Below are positions 1 through 6,770 of a stretch of DNA of 7,982 bases, one piece after another. The stretch comes from Sphingomonadales bacterium (GTDB lineage Bacteria > Pseudomonadota > Alphaproteobacteria > Sphingomonadales > Sphingomonadaceae). The stretch lies in assembly GCA_025360285.1 (NCBI GenBank), contig JANYCM010000336.1:1-7982 (forward strand), read 5' to 3'. The translations under genes and the position numbers were made by a program. The notes under the pieces were generated by a model, which saw nothing but the letters and a program-made list of their open reading frames with translations, searched no databases and was not told the origin of the DNA. Each line of letters opens with the position of its first letter. The stretch's first letter is position 1.

Positions 1-9
1 CTCCCGTTG

Positions 10-39
10 GGTGGCCGGGCGGGGGCGTGGGCCGGCACC
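10..39. other. Imperfect inverted repeat downstream of ybbP
   Basis: Bases 10-18 and 32-39 can pair as an 8-bp GC-rich stem with one bulged base and a 13-base loop. It lies about 19 bases beyond the ybbP stop codon. In the minus-strand direction no run of T follows, so it does not qualify as a standard intrinsic terminator. It could be a weak 3' structure or chance pairing in GC-rich DNA. No gene is supported in bases 1-57. Confidence 0.25.
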
Positions 40-57
40 GCTGCCACTAGACAATCT

Positions 58-2541
58 CTACAATTCCCGCAGCACCGCATTCGGCCGCGCCGACAGTGCC
101 GCCCAGCTACCGAAAAGCCCGAGCAGCACGACGATCGCGCCACCGGCCAGCACGGTCGCCGCCACCGGCACCCAATCGGGCTGCCATTCCAGCTTGAACA
201 CCTGCGTCACCACATACCAGCCGGCCGCGCCGCCCAGCCCGAGCGCCAGCCCGGCGACGATCAGCGCGAGCAGGCCATATTCAGCCAGGGTCGCCCGTGC
301 CACCTGGCCGCGCGTCGCGCCGAGCATCTTCAGGATCACCGCATCATAGGTCCGCGCCCGTGCGCCCGCCGCGACGGCCCCGATCAGCACGGCAATGCCC
401 GCTGCCACCGTCACTGATGCCGCAGCCCGGACAGCCGCCGACAATTGCCCCAATAATTCCCCCACCTGCCCCAGAACATCCTTCACCCGCACCACCGATG
501 CCGTCGGAAATACCCGCCCGATCCCCGCCGCAACCGCCCTTTCCTGCCCCGGCGTTACCGCCAAGGTCGCCATCCAGCTGTGGGGCGCCGCCTCCAGCGT
601 GCCCGGCGCGAACAATATCGCGAAGTTGAAACCCAGCGATTGCCAGTTGATCTTGCGGGTATTGGCGATCGTCGCCGTCACCTCCACCCCCAGCACCGAC
701 ACGGTAATGGCATCACCGATTTTCAGCCCCAGCGCCTTGGCCGCATCGTCATCTAGTGACACCAACGGCGGCCCGGCATAATCGCGCGGCCACCATGTGC
801 CACTGAGCAGCGTGTTGTTGGGTGGAAAATCAGTGGCATAGCTCAGGCCCCGATCACCGCGCAGGATCCAGGCATCAGGCGAGGCGTTCAGTTTGCTGAC
901 CGGCACGCCCTTCACCGCGGTAACGGGCCCGCGCAGCGATGGGACCACGCTGATCGCCGCGCCCGGTGCGGCCTGCGCCAGCAACTGCCGGAACTGGGGC
1001 AACCCATCCTTGGGAATATCAATGACAAAGAAGCTCGGCGCGCGCTTCGGCAGCGTCCGCTGAATCTGCCCCGAAAAATTCGTCTCGATCACCGCCAGGG
1101 TGGCAAACAGGGTCAGCCCCAGCCCCAGCGCCACGATCAACTGCCGCGTGGGCGCACCAGGCCGGTGCAGATTGGCCAGCGCCAGCCGCGCCAATGGCCC
1201 GCGCGGACGGGGCGCCCGCGCCGCCGCCGCCTTCACCAGCGCCGCCAGCCCCCACAGCAACACGATCAGCGCCAGCGCCGCGCCAATGAAGGCCAGCACA
1301 AACAAGCGGTCGGTCGCCCCCAGCACCGCCAGGCCAATGATCGCCAGCCCCGCCGCAGCCATGATCACGAGCGTGGCAAAGCCTGGCCGGTCCCGCCGTT
1401 CGGTCACACTGCGAAACAGCCGCGCCGCCGGCATCCGCGCCGCCGCCGCCAGCGGCCACAGCGCAAAGGCCAGCGCGATCAGCGTGCCATAACCCGCAGC
1501 ACTCGCCAGCGCCTGCCACTGCACCGCCAGCGACGGCGGCACCGGCAGGCTGGCGGCGGCAAAGCGCGCCACGATCCACGGCGTCGCCGCGCCAATCGCC
1601 AGCCCGATCGCCACCGCCGCCAGCGTCACCAGCCCGATCTGCCACAGATAGACGGCGCGGATCGTCGCCGTATCGGCGCCCAGTGTCTTCAAGGTCGCAA
1701 TCGTCCGCGTCTTGCCGCCCAGATAGGCGCTGACCCCGCCGGCGACGCCAACGCCGGCCACCACCAGCGCCGTCAGGCCCACCAGGGTCAAAAACTGCCC
1801 GAGCCGATCGACAAACTGCCGCGTGCCCGGCGCGCCATTGCTGCGATCCTGAAACTGAAACCCGGCATCGGGGGCGGCGGCGCGCAGCCGTTCGGCCACC
1901 GCCGGCGCATCGGCCCCCGGCGGCAGTTTCAGCCGGTAATGCACCCTGTAGAGCGCACCCTGAGCCAACAGGCCAGTCCCCGCCAGGTCAGCCGCATGGA
2001 TGATCACCCCCGGCCCAAAGCCAAAGCCTTCGCCGGCTTTGTCGGGTTCTTCGGCGATCACGCCCGCCACGCGGAATCGACCATTGCCGATCATCAGCGC
2101 ATCGCCGGTGCGCAACCCCAGCCGGTCGGCGAGCAAGGGCGCAATCGCCGCGCCGCCCATCGGCAGCGCCCCGCCACCCGTCATGGCAAAACGGCCATAG
2201 AGTGGCCAGCGACCATCGACGGCTTTCAGTTCCGCCAGCAGCCGGTCATCGCTGCCCGGCCGGCCGGCCATGGCGCGCAGCCGCACGACTTGCGACACCG
2301 TCCCCGCCGCCGCCAGCCGGGCGCGTTCGTCCGGCGTTGCAAAACGGCTGGTCAGCCGCGCCTCGACATCGCCGCCCAGGATCAATTGCCCGCGTTCGGC
2401 CAGGCCTTGCGTGATCGCCCCGGCCAGGCTGCCGACCCCGGCGAGCGCCGCGACGCCCAGGATGAGGCAGACGGCGAGCAGCCGCAAGCCGCCGATGCCG
2501 CCACGCAATTCCCGCAGGGCGAAGCGAAAAGCCAGGTTCAA
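58..2541 (-). CDS. ybbP: FtsX-family ABC transporter permease, YbbP type
   Basis: Large inner-membrane permease of 827 residues, close to the roughly 800 usual for the YbbP class (COG3127). Hydrophobic stretches fit about ten membrane spans: near residues 20-44, 248-273, 301-325, 348-370, 389-408, 410-436, 467-486, 702-728, 751-778 and 792-815. Soluble, presumably periplasmic, domains lie at about 45-245 and 487-700. Two FtsX-type motifs, LKTLGA (about 283) and LKMLGA (about 738), each follow a membrane span and mark an internal duplication; in this family this region contacts the ATPase. Its partner is the YbbA-like ATPase two genes upstream. Such systems are mechanotransmission-type ABC proteins rather than classical importers, and the substrate here is unknown. 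The start is TTG, 10 bases after the hydrolase stop, with no strong ribosome site; it gives a typical N-terminus (MNLAFRFALRELRGG). The next internal Met is residue 91, too late. The stop is TAG. Confidence 0.93.
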   Translation of the reverse strand: MNLAFRFALRELRGGIGGLRLLAVCLILGVAALAGVGSLAGAITQGLAERGQLILGGDVEARLTSRFATPDERARLAAAGTVSQVVRLRAMAGRPGSDDRLLAELKAVDGRWPLYGRFAMTGGGALPMGGAAIAPLLADRLGLRTGDALMIGNGRFRVAGVIAEEPDKAGEGFGFGPGVIIHAADLAGTGLLAQGALYRVHYRLKLPPGADAPAVAERLRAAAPDAGFQFQDRSNGAPGTRQFVDRLGQFLTLVGLTALVVAGVGVAGGVSAYLGGKTRTIATLKTLGADTATIRAVYLWQIGLVTLAAVAIGLAIGAATPWIVARFAAASLPVPPSLAVQWQALASAAGYGTLIALAFALWPLAAAARMPAARLFRSVTERRDRPGFATLVIMAAAGLAIIGLAVLGATDRLFVLAFIGAALALIVLLWGLAALVKAAAARAPRPRGPLARLALANLHRPGAPTRQLIVALGLGLTLFATLAVIETNFSGQIQRTLPKRAPSFFVIDIPKDGLPQFRQLLAQAAPGAAISVVPSLRGPVTAVKGVPVSKLNASPDAWILRGDRGLSYATDFPPNNTLLSGTWWPRDYAGPPLVSLDDDAAKALGLKIGDAITVSVLGVEVTATIANTRKINWQSLGFNFAILFAPGTLEAAPHSWMATLAVTPGQERAVAAGIGRVFPTASVVRVKDVLGQVGELLGQLSAAVRAAASVTVAAGIAVLIGAVAAGARARTYDAVILKMLGATRGQVARATLAEYGLLALIVAGLALGLGGAAGWYVVTQVFKLEWQPDWVPVAATVLAGGAIVVLLGLFGSWAALSARPNAVLREL

Positions 2542-2551
2542 CCGACGATAC

Positions 2552-3259
2552 TCAACCGAAGATATCGCCCAGGAAATCCGTCATCGACCGCCACGAGCGC
2601 CGGTCGGAATCGGGATTATACGCCATGCCGCCCGCCGGGTTATTGGCGCCGGGAAAGGTGAAGGCATGATAGGTCCGGCCATAGGCATGGATCTGCCAAT
2701 CGGCCCCCGCCGCCTCCAGTTCATGCGCCAGCGCCACCGTTGCATCGGGCGGGGTGATCGGATCGATCCAGCCGTGCAGCACCAGCACCCTGGCAGTGAT
2801 CGGTGCCTGCGCCCCCAGCTCCGGCGGTACATAATTGCCATGAAAGCTGACAGCGGCCTTCACCTTGGGCGTCCCCGACCGCGCCACATCGAGCGCGCAT
2901 AGCCCGCCAAAACAATAGCCGATAATGGCAATGCGATCCGCATGCACTGCCGGATGCGCCGCCGCGGCATCGACCGCGGCCAGAAGCCGGTCACGCAGCG
3001 CCGCACGGTCGCGCATCCACGGCATCATCAGCGCGCTGTTGTCGGCGGTCGGCCCGCCGCGCACGCCCTTGCCATAGACATCAATGGCGATGCCGACATA
3101 ACCCAGCGCCGCCAGCCGCCGCGCAACCTCATTATCGGCCTCGCTCTGGCCCGCCCAATTATGGGCGATCAGCACGGCAGGGTGCGGCCCCGCGCCTTCC
3201 GGCAGCGCGACATAGCCCTCGCACAGCGTATCACCATCGGCATAGCTGAAATTCGTCAT
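2552..3259 (-). CDS. Dienelactone hydrolase family protein (alpha/beta hydrolase)
   Basis: A 235-residue alpha/beta hydrolase of the dienelactone hydrolase family (COG0412). The catalytic triad is visible: nucleophile Cys116 in GYCFGG (114-119), Asp166 in HGWIDP, and His198 in RTYHAF. No signal peptide is seen, so it is probably cytoplasmic. In the classical Pseudomonas enzyme a Glu (E36) sits near the N-terminal strand and contacts the catalytic Cys. The matching position here appears to be Asn34 (LIAHNWAG), as in a subgroup of uncharacterised family members, so hydrolysis of dienelactone itself should not be assumed. The ATG is preceded by GGGGAG at a 7-base spacing, a good ribosome site. 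It lies 22 bases after ybbA and 10 before ybbP, so it is almost certainly cotranscribed with the ABC genes. No aromatic-degradation genes are nearby, which also argues against a catabolic role. Substrate unknown. Confidence 0.9.
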   Translation of the reverse strand: MTNFSYADGDTLCEGYVALPEGAGPHPAVLIAHNWAGQSEADNEVARRLAALGYVGIAIDVYGKGVRGGPTADNSALMMPWMRDRAALRDRLLAAVDAAAAHPAVHADRIAIIGYCFGGLCALDVARSGTPKVKAAVSFHGNYVPPELGAQAPITARVLVLHGWIDPITPPDATVALAHELEAAGADWQIHAYGRTYHAFTFPGANNPAGGMAYNPDSDRRSWRSMTDFLGDIFG

Positions 3260-3281
3260 GGCAATTCTCCCCTCATGAATG
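3260..3281 (-). promoter_or_regulatory. Ribosome binding site and spacer before the hydrolase gene
   Basis: This 22-base gap between the ybbA stop and the hydrolase ATG contains GGGGAG (minus strand) 7 bases before the ATG. There is no room for a promoter or terminator, which supports a single ybbA - hydrolase - ybbP transcript. A six-codon reading frame also fits here and is discussed among the rejected items. Confidence 0.6.
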
Positions 3282-3980
3282 TCATGCGTCGGCCGCCCGC
3301 CGCCAGTCGCGCACGATATGACCGTCGCGCATTTCGATCACCCGGTCACAGCGTTCGGCCAGCCCGGCATCATGGGTGATCAGCACCAGCGTCGCGCCGG
3401 TTTCGGCCAGCCGCCCGAACAGCAGGTCGATCACCGAACTGCCGGTCGCTTCATCCAGATTGCCGGTCGGTTCATCGGCAAAGATCAGCGCCGGCCGCGC
3501 CGCGATCGCCCGCGCCAGCCCCACCCGCTGCTGTTCCCCGCCCGACATCTGCGTCGGATAATGGCCCAGCCGGTGGCCCAGGCCGACGGCAACCAGTTCC
3601 GTCCGCGCCACCGCCGCCGCATCGCCGCGTCCCGCCAGTTCCAGCGGCACCGCGACATTTTCCAGCGCCGTCATCGTCGGGATCAGGTGGAAGGCCTGGA
3701 GCACGATGCCGATCCGCCCGCGCCGCGCCCGCGCCAGGCCGTCTTCATCCAGTGCTGAAAAGTCGGCGCCGGCGATCATCACCTTGCCGCTGCTGGCGCG
3801 CTCCAACCCGGCAAGCACCGCCATCAGCGATGATTTGCCCGACCCCGATGGCCCCAGGATCGCCAGCCGTTCGCCGGCCATGACCTGGACGGAAACACCG
3901 CGCAGCACATCGACGGCGGCATCACCGCTGCCGAAGCGGAGGGTGACATCCTGGGCATCGATGACAATATGCGCGTCCAT
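3282..3980 (-). CDS. ybbA: ABC transporter ATP-binding protein, YbbA/LolD-like
   Basis: A 232-residue cytoplasmic ATPase subunit with every ABC signature: Walker A GPSGSGKS (43-50), Q-loop Gln95, signature MSGGEQQR (145-152), Walker B LIFADEP (165-171) with catalytic Glu170, D-loop NLD (174-176) and H-loop His203. The short single-domain form and sequence style place it with the YbbA/LolD/MacB ATPases that drive FtsX-type permeases; the YbbP-type permease downstream makes YbbA the best match. This class (COG4181) is annotated as linked to lysophospholipase L1 because it neighbours tesA, but that functional link is not demonstrated. I chose the ATG at 3980, which has GGGAG 4 bases upstream. 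A longer reading from 4031 would add 17 residues unlike the family and would run over the tesA start. It is first gene of the minus-strand operon ybbA - hydrolase - ybbP. Confidence 0.94.
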   Translation of the reverse strand: MDAHIVIDAQDVTLRFGSGDAAVDVLRGVSVQVMAGERLAILGPSGSGKSSLMAVLAGLERASSGKVMIAGADFSALDEDGLARARRGRIGIVLQAFHLIPTMTALENVAVPLELAGRGDAAAVARTELVAVGLGHRLGHYPTQMSGGEQQRVGLARAIAARPALIFADEPTGNLDEATGSSVIDLLFGRLAETGATLVLITHDAGLAERCDRVIEMRDGHIVRDWRRAADA

Positions 3981-4002
3981 GTCGCTCCCGGAGAATCCCG
4001 TA
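3981..4002. promoter_or_regulatory. 22-bp divergent start region between ybbA and tesA
   Basis: This is the whole gap between the two divergent start codons. It holds both ribosome sites back to back: GGGAG on the minus strand (3985-3989, 4 bases before the ybbA ATG) and GGAG on the plus strand (3990-3993, 9 bases before the tesA ATG). It is too short for two promoters, so each promoter must lie partly inside the other gene's coding region. I saw no convincing -35/-10 pair for either direction. Confidence 0.7.
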
Positions 4003-4680
4003 ATGCAAATGCTGCGCCGCCGATATGGCATGAATTTCAGGCTTTACCAGTTGCCGTCAGCACTTCTTTGGCTGTGGCTGGCGATCATGGTGTCGCAGCC
4101 GGCGCTTGCCGCTAGCCCACGCACCATCATCGCCTTTGGTGACAGTTTGATGGCGGGTTACCAGTTGCGGCCCGGCGAAGGCTTTGCGCCGCAGCTGGAG
4201 GCAGCATTGCGCGCCAAGGGGCAGAATGTCACCGTCATTAACGCCGGGGTTTCGGGGGACACGACGGCACAGGGCCGCGCCCGCGTCGGCTGGGTGCTGG
4301 CCGGGGCGAAGGTGAAACCCGATCTCGTCATTCTGGAACTCGGCGCCAATGACATGCTGCGCGGCCAATCGCCAGCGGCGGCCAAGGCCGACCTCGATGC
4401 GATAATCGCCGATTTCCAGGCGCGCGGCATCAAGGTACTGCTTGCCGGCATGCAGGCCCAGCCCAATCTGGGGACGGCCTATGCGCGTGACTTCAACGGG
4501 CTTTATCCGGCGCTGGCCAGGGCGCGCGGCGTGCCGCTCTATCCCTTTTTCATGGACGGCGTCGCCGCGGTGCCGGGGATGCAGCTTTCGGACAGCCTGC
4601 ACCCGACGCCGGCCGGGGTGAAGGTGATTGTCAGGCGCATCCTGCCCAGTGTCGAACGCGCCCTCGCCAGCCGGCCATGA
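4003..4680 (+). CDS. tesA: Secreted GDSL esterase / lysophospholipase L1-like (TesA)
   Basis: SGNH/GDSL hydrolase of the TesA family (arylesterase, acyl-CoA thioesterase I, lysophospholipase L1), 225 residues. The conserved blocks are present: block I FGDSLMAGY with nucleophile Ser48, block II Gly83 in NAGVSGDT, block III Asn116 in GAND, and block V DSLHP with Asp197 and His200. A signal peptide is clear: a basic start, a hydrophobic core around residues 19-30, then ALA-AS, predicting cleavage after about residue 36 and a periplasmic enzyme. The ATG at 4003 has GGAG 9 bases upstream. The ATG at 4030 would give a shorter, also good signal peptide but has no ribosome site; ATG 4009 is also possible. 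Reading the frame further upstream would run through ybbA and is rejected. It is divergent from ybbA, as in E. coli, and overlaps thpR by 4 bases. Confidence 0.93.
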   Translation: MQMLRRRYGMNFRLYQLPSALLWLWLAIMVSQPALAASPRTIIAFGDSLMAGYQLRPGEGFAPQLEAALRAKGQNVTVINAGVSGDTTAQGRARVGWVLAGAKVKPDLVILELGANDMLRGQSPAAAKADLDAIIADFQARGIKVLLAGMQAQPNLGTAYARDFNGLYPALARARGVPLYPFFMDGVAAVPGMQLSDSLHPTPAGVKVIVRRILPSVERALASRP

Positions 4681-5207
4681 TCCGGCTGTTCGTTGCGCTG
4701 GAACTGCCGCCGCCACTGCGTGACGGGCTGCTGGCGGCCATGGGCGGCGTCATCGGTGCGCGCTGGCAGACTGATGCGCAACTGCACCTGACCCTGCGCT
4801 TTATCGGCGACGTCGATCGCCACCGCGCGCAGGATATCATCGCGGCGCTGGGCCATGTGCACGTAACCCCGCTCCGCCTGTCACTCGGCACCATCGGCAC
4901 CTTCGACCGACGCGGGCGCATCGACACCTTGTGGGTCGGCGTAACGCCCCAGGCCGCGGTGGCGGCGCTGGCCAAACGCGTCGGCCAGGCACTGGAGCGG
5001 GTCGGCATGCCGCCCGAAACCCGCGCCTTTGTGCCGCACATCACTGTCGCCCGCTTTGGCCGCCTGGTCGGGCCTTTGCAGGGCTTTCCGGTGGCATCGC
5101 TACCAGGCGAAGCGTTCGATATTGCCGGCTTTGCGCTTTGGGAGAGCCGGATGGGACACCACGGATCGGAATACAGCGTGGTGGAGCGCTATTTCCCGCG
5201 GCCTTGA
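4677..5207 (+). CDS. thpR: RNA 2',3'-cyclic phosphodiesterase (ThpR, 2H family)
   Basis: A 176-residue member of the 2H phosphoesterase superfamily, formerly called 2'-5' RNA ligase (LigT). Two HxTx motifs form the active site: HLTL at 37-40 (His37, Thr39) and HITV at 121-124 (His121, Thr123). The opening MIRLFVALELP and the RFIGDV segment after the first motif are typical, and length is normal. Family members hydrolyse 2',3'-cyclic phosphate ends of RNA to 2'-phosphates and show weak, reversible RNA ligase activity in vitro; the cellular substrate is not settled. No signal peptide, so cytoplasmic. The start ATG shares ATGA with the tesA stop and no ribosome site is visible before it, which suggests translation coupled to tesA. 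There is no obvious biochemical link between a periplasmic esterase and an RNA end-processing enzyme. Its stop is 9 bases from the convergent gcvPB stop. Confidence 0.93.
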   Translation: MIRLFVALELPPPLRDGLLAAMGGVIGARWQTDAQLHLTLRFIGDVDRHRAQDIIAALGHVHVTPLRLSLGTIGTFDRRGRIDTLWVGVTPQAAVAALAKRVGQALERVGMPPETRAFVPHITVARFGRLVGPLQGFPVASLPGEAFDIAGFALWESRMGHHGSEYSVVERYFPRP

Positions 5208-5216
5208 GAAGCAAAA

Positions 5217-6770
5217 TTACGCCGCATCCTTGTAACTCAGCACCGGCTTCCGTGCCGCCGCTGTCTCATCGAGCCGCCGGCGCGGCGCCAGATGCGGCGA
5301 CGTACGATAGGCGTCGGGGTCGGCCAGCATCCGTTCGGCAATCGACCGCATCGCCCCGATCAACTGGTCCAGGCTGGCCTTGCTTTCGGTTTCGGTCGGT
5401 TCGACCAGCATCGCGCCATGCACCACCAGTGGGAAATACATCGTCATCGGATGGAAACCCTCATCGATCATCGCCTTGGCGAGATCGAGCGTCGTCAGCC
5501 CGGTATCGTGCAGGAAATCATCGGAGAACAACGCCTCGTGCATACAAGGCCCACGCGCGGCGAACGGCGCGGTATAGATGTCCTTCAGGCTGGCGAGGAT
5601 GTAATTGGCGTTGAGCACCGCATCCTCGGCAACCTGGCGCAGGCCATCGGAGCCGTGGCTCATCATATAGGCGAGAGCGCGGACGAACATGCCCATCTGG
5701 CCGTGAAAGGCCACCATCCGTCCGAACGACTGGTCATGGTCGCGGCTGGCGCGCGCCTGCATTTCCTCGACGAGTTCGAAACCGTCTTTCGCCTTGCGCA
5801 CGAACGGCAGCGGCGCGAACGGCGCCAGCGCCTCCGAAAACACCACCGGTCCCGACCCCGGCCCGCCGCCGCCGTGCGGGGTGCTGAAGGTCTTGTGGAG
5901 GTTGATGTGCATGGCATCGATGCCCAGGTCGCCCGGCCGCACCCGGCCGACGATGGCGTTGAAATTGGCGCCGTCGCAATAGACAAAGCCGCCCGCCGCA
6001 TGCACGCCTGAGCAGATTTCGACCATTTCCGGTTCAAACAGCCCGCAGGTATTGGGGTTGGTGATCATCACCGCCGCCACATCCGGCCCAAGGCGGGCGA
6101 GCAATGCCGCGACATCGACCCGGCCGCGGGCATTGGCGGGGATATTTTCGACCGCATAGCCGCAGAACGCCGCCGTCGCCGGGTTGGTGCCATGGGCGCT
6201 TTCGGGCACCAGCACGACCTTGCGCGCATCGCCGCGTGCCTCCAGCGCGGCGCGGATGGCAAGCATGCCGCACAATTCGCCATGCGCCCCGGCCTTGGGG
6301 CTCATCGCCACCGCCGGCATGCCCGTAAGCCGCTTCAGCCAGGTCGCCAGCGTATCGATCAGTTGCAGCGCGCCCTGCACCGTCGCCTGCGGCTGCAACG
6401 GATGGATATCGGCAAAACCCGGCAGCCGCGCCATTTTCTCATTGAGCCGCGGGTTGTGCTTCATGGTGCAGGACCCGAGGGGGAAGATGCCCAGATCAAT
6501 GGCGTAATTCTGGCGGCTGAGCCTTGTGTAATGGCGCACGGCCTCAGGCTCCGACAGGCCGGGCAGGCCGATTGGCGTGCTGCGGCCGAGGCCGGCCAGG
6601 CGATCCTGCACGACCGGCGCATCGGGCAGATCGACGCCGCAGCGATCAAGCGCACCGCGTTCGAAGAGCAAAGGCTCCTCCAGCATGAGCGCGCGGTTAC
6701 CGGTATATGTTTCGGCGACGGAACCCGTGCCTTCGATGCGTGTCACGCGGCCAACGTTGTTCATGCTCAT
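5217..6770 (-). CDS. gcvPB: Glycine dehydrogenase (decarboxylating) subunit 2
   Basis: Second subunit of the split P-protein of the glycine cleavage system, 517 residues, full length. With GcvPA it forms the PLP enzyme that decarboxylates glycine and passes the aminomethyl group to the lipoyl H-protein. The PLP-binding Lys is Lys293 in NLHKTFSTPHGGGGPG, followed by the glycine-rich loop (300-306). Other conserved stretches are FPLGSCTMKHNPR (96-108), PESAHGTNPA (189-198), NPNTCGLFEPE (238-248) and CDGANFNAI (265-273). It is cytoplasmic. The ATG at 6770 shares ATGA with the gcvPA stop and has GAGG 7 bases upstream inside gcvPA; an alternative ATG at 6764 would lose two residues. The gene is translationally linked to gcvPA. 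A glycine riboswitch or gcvT/gcvH genes, if present, would lie beyond the right edge; none is seen here. Stop is TAA. Confidence 0.97.
   Translation of the reverse strand: MSMNNVGRVTRIEGTGSVAETYTGNRALMLEEPLLFERGALDRCGVDLPDAPVVQDRLAGLGRSTPIGLPGLSEPEAVRHYTRLSRQNYAIDLGIFPLGSCTMKHNPRLNEKMARLPGFADIHPLQPQATVQGALQLIDTLATWLKRLTGMPAVAMSPKAGAHGELCGMLAIRAALEARGDARKVVLVPESAHGTNPATAAFCGYAVENIPANARGRVDVAALLARLGPDVAAVMITNPNTCGLFEPEMVEICSGVHAAGGFVYCDGANFNAIVGRVRPGDLGIDAMHINLHKTFSTPHGGGGPGSGPVVFSEALAPFAPLPFVRKAKDGFELVEEMQARASRDHDQSFGRMVAFHGQMGMFVRALAYMMSHGSDGLRQVAEDAVLNANYILASLKDIYTAPFAARGPCMHEALFSDDFLHDTGLTTLDLAKAMIDEGFHPMTMYFPLVVHGAMLVEPTETESKASLDQLIGAMRSIAERMLADPDAYRTSPHLAPRRRLDETAAARKPVLSYKDAA

Noticed and set aside
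1200..1450. Dense GCC/CGC triplet runs in the middle of ybbP
   Set aside because: They encode Ala-rich membrane segments and linker in frame; no repeat unit of regular length is present.
1165..2661. Open plus-strand frame of 498 codons opposite ybbP and the end of the hydrolase gene
   Set aside because: Its product is rich in Arg, Gln, Pro and His with no recognisable domain, and it lies opposite two well-supported genes. Long antisense frames are common in GC-rich DNA because stop codons are rare in some frames.
3256..3276. Six-codon minus-strand frame (MRGELP) between ybbA and the hydrolase, its TGA overlapping the hydrolase ATG as ATGA
   Set aside because: It has no ribosome site of its own and simply contains the hydrolase's GGGGAG; a frame this short arises easily by chance. 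An attenuating leader peptide is conceivable but unsupported.
3981..4031. Longer ybbA start at 4031 and later tesA start at 4030, which overlap in a CATG palindrome
   Set aside because: The 4031 start adds 17 residues unlike the ATPase family. The 4030 start lacks a ribosome site, while 3980 and 4003 each have one.
4057..5044. Minus-strand open frames opposite tesA and thpR
   Set aside because: They are antisense to genes with full catalytic motifs and show no motif of their own.
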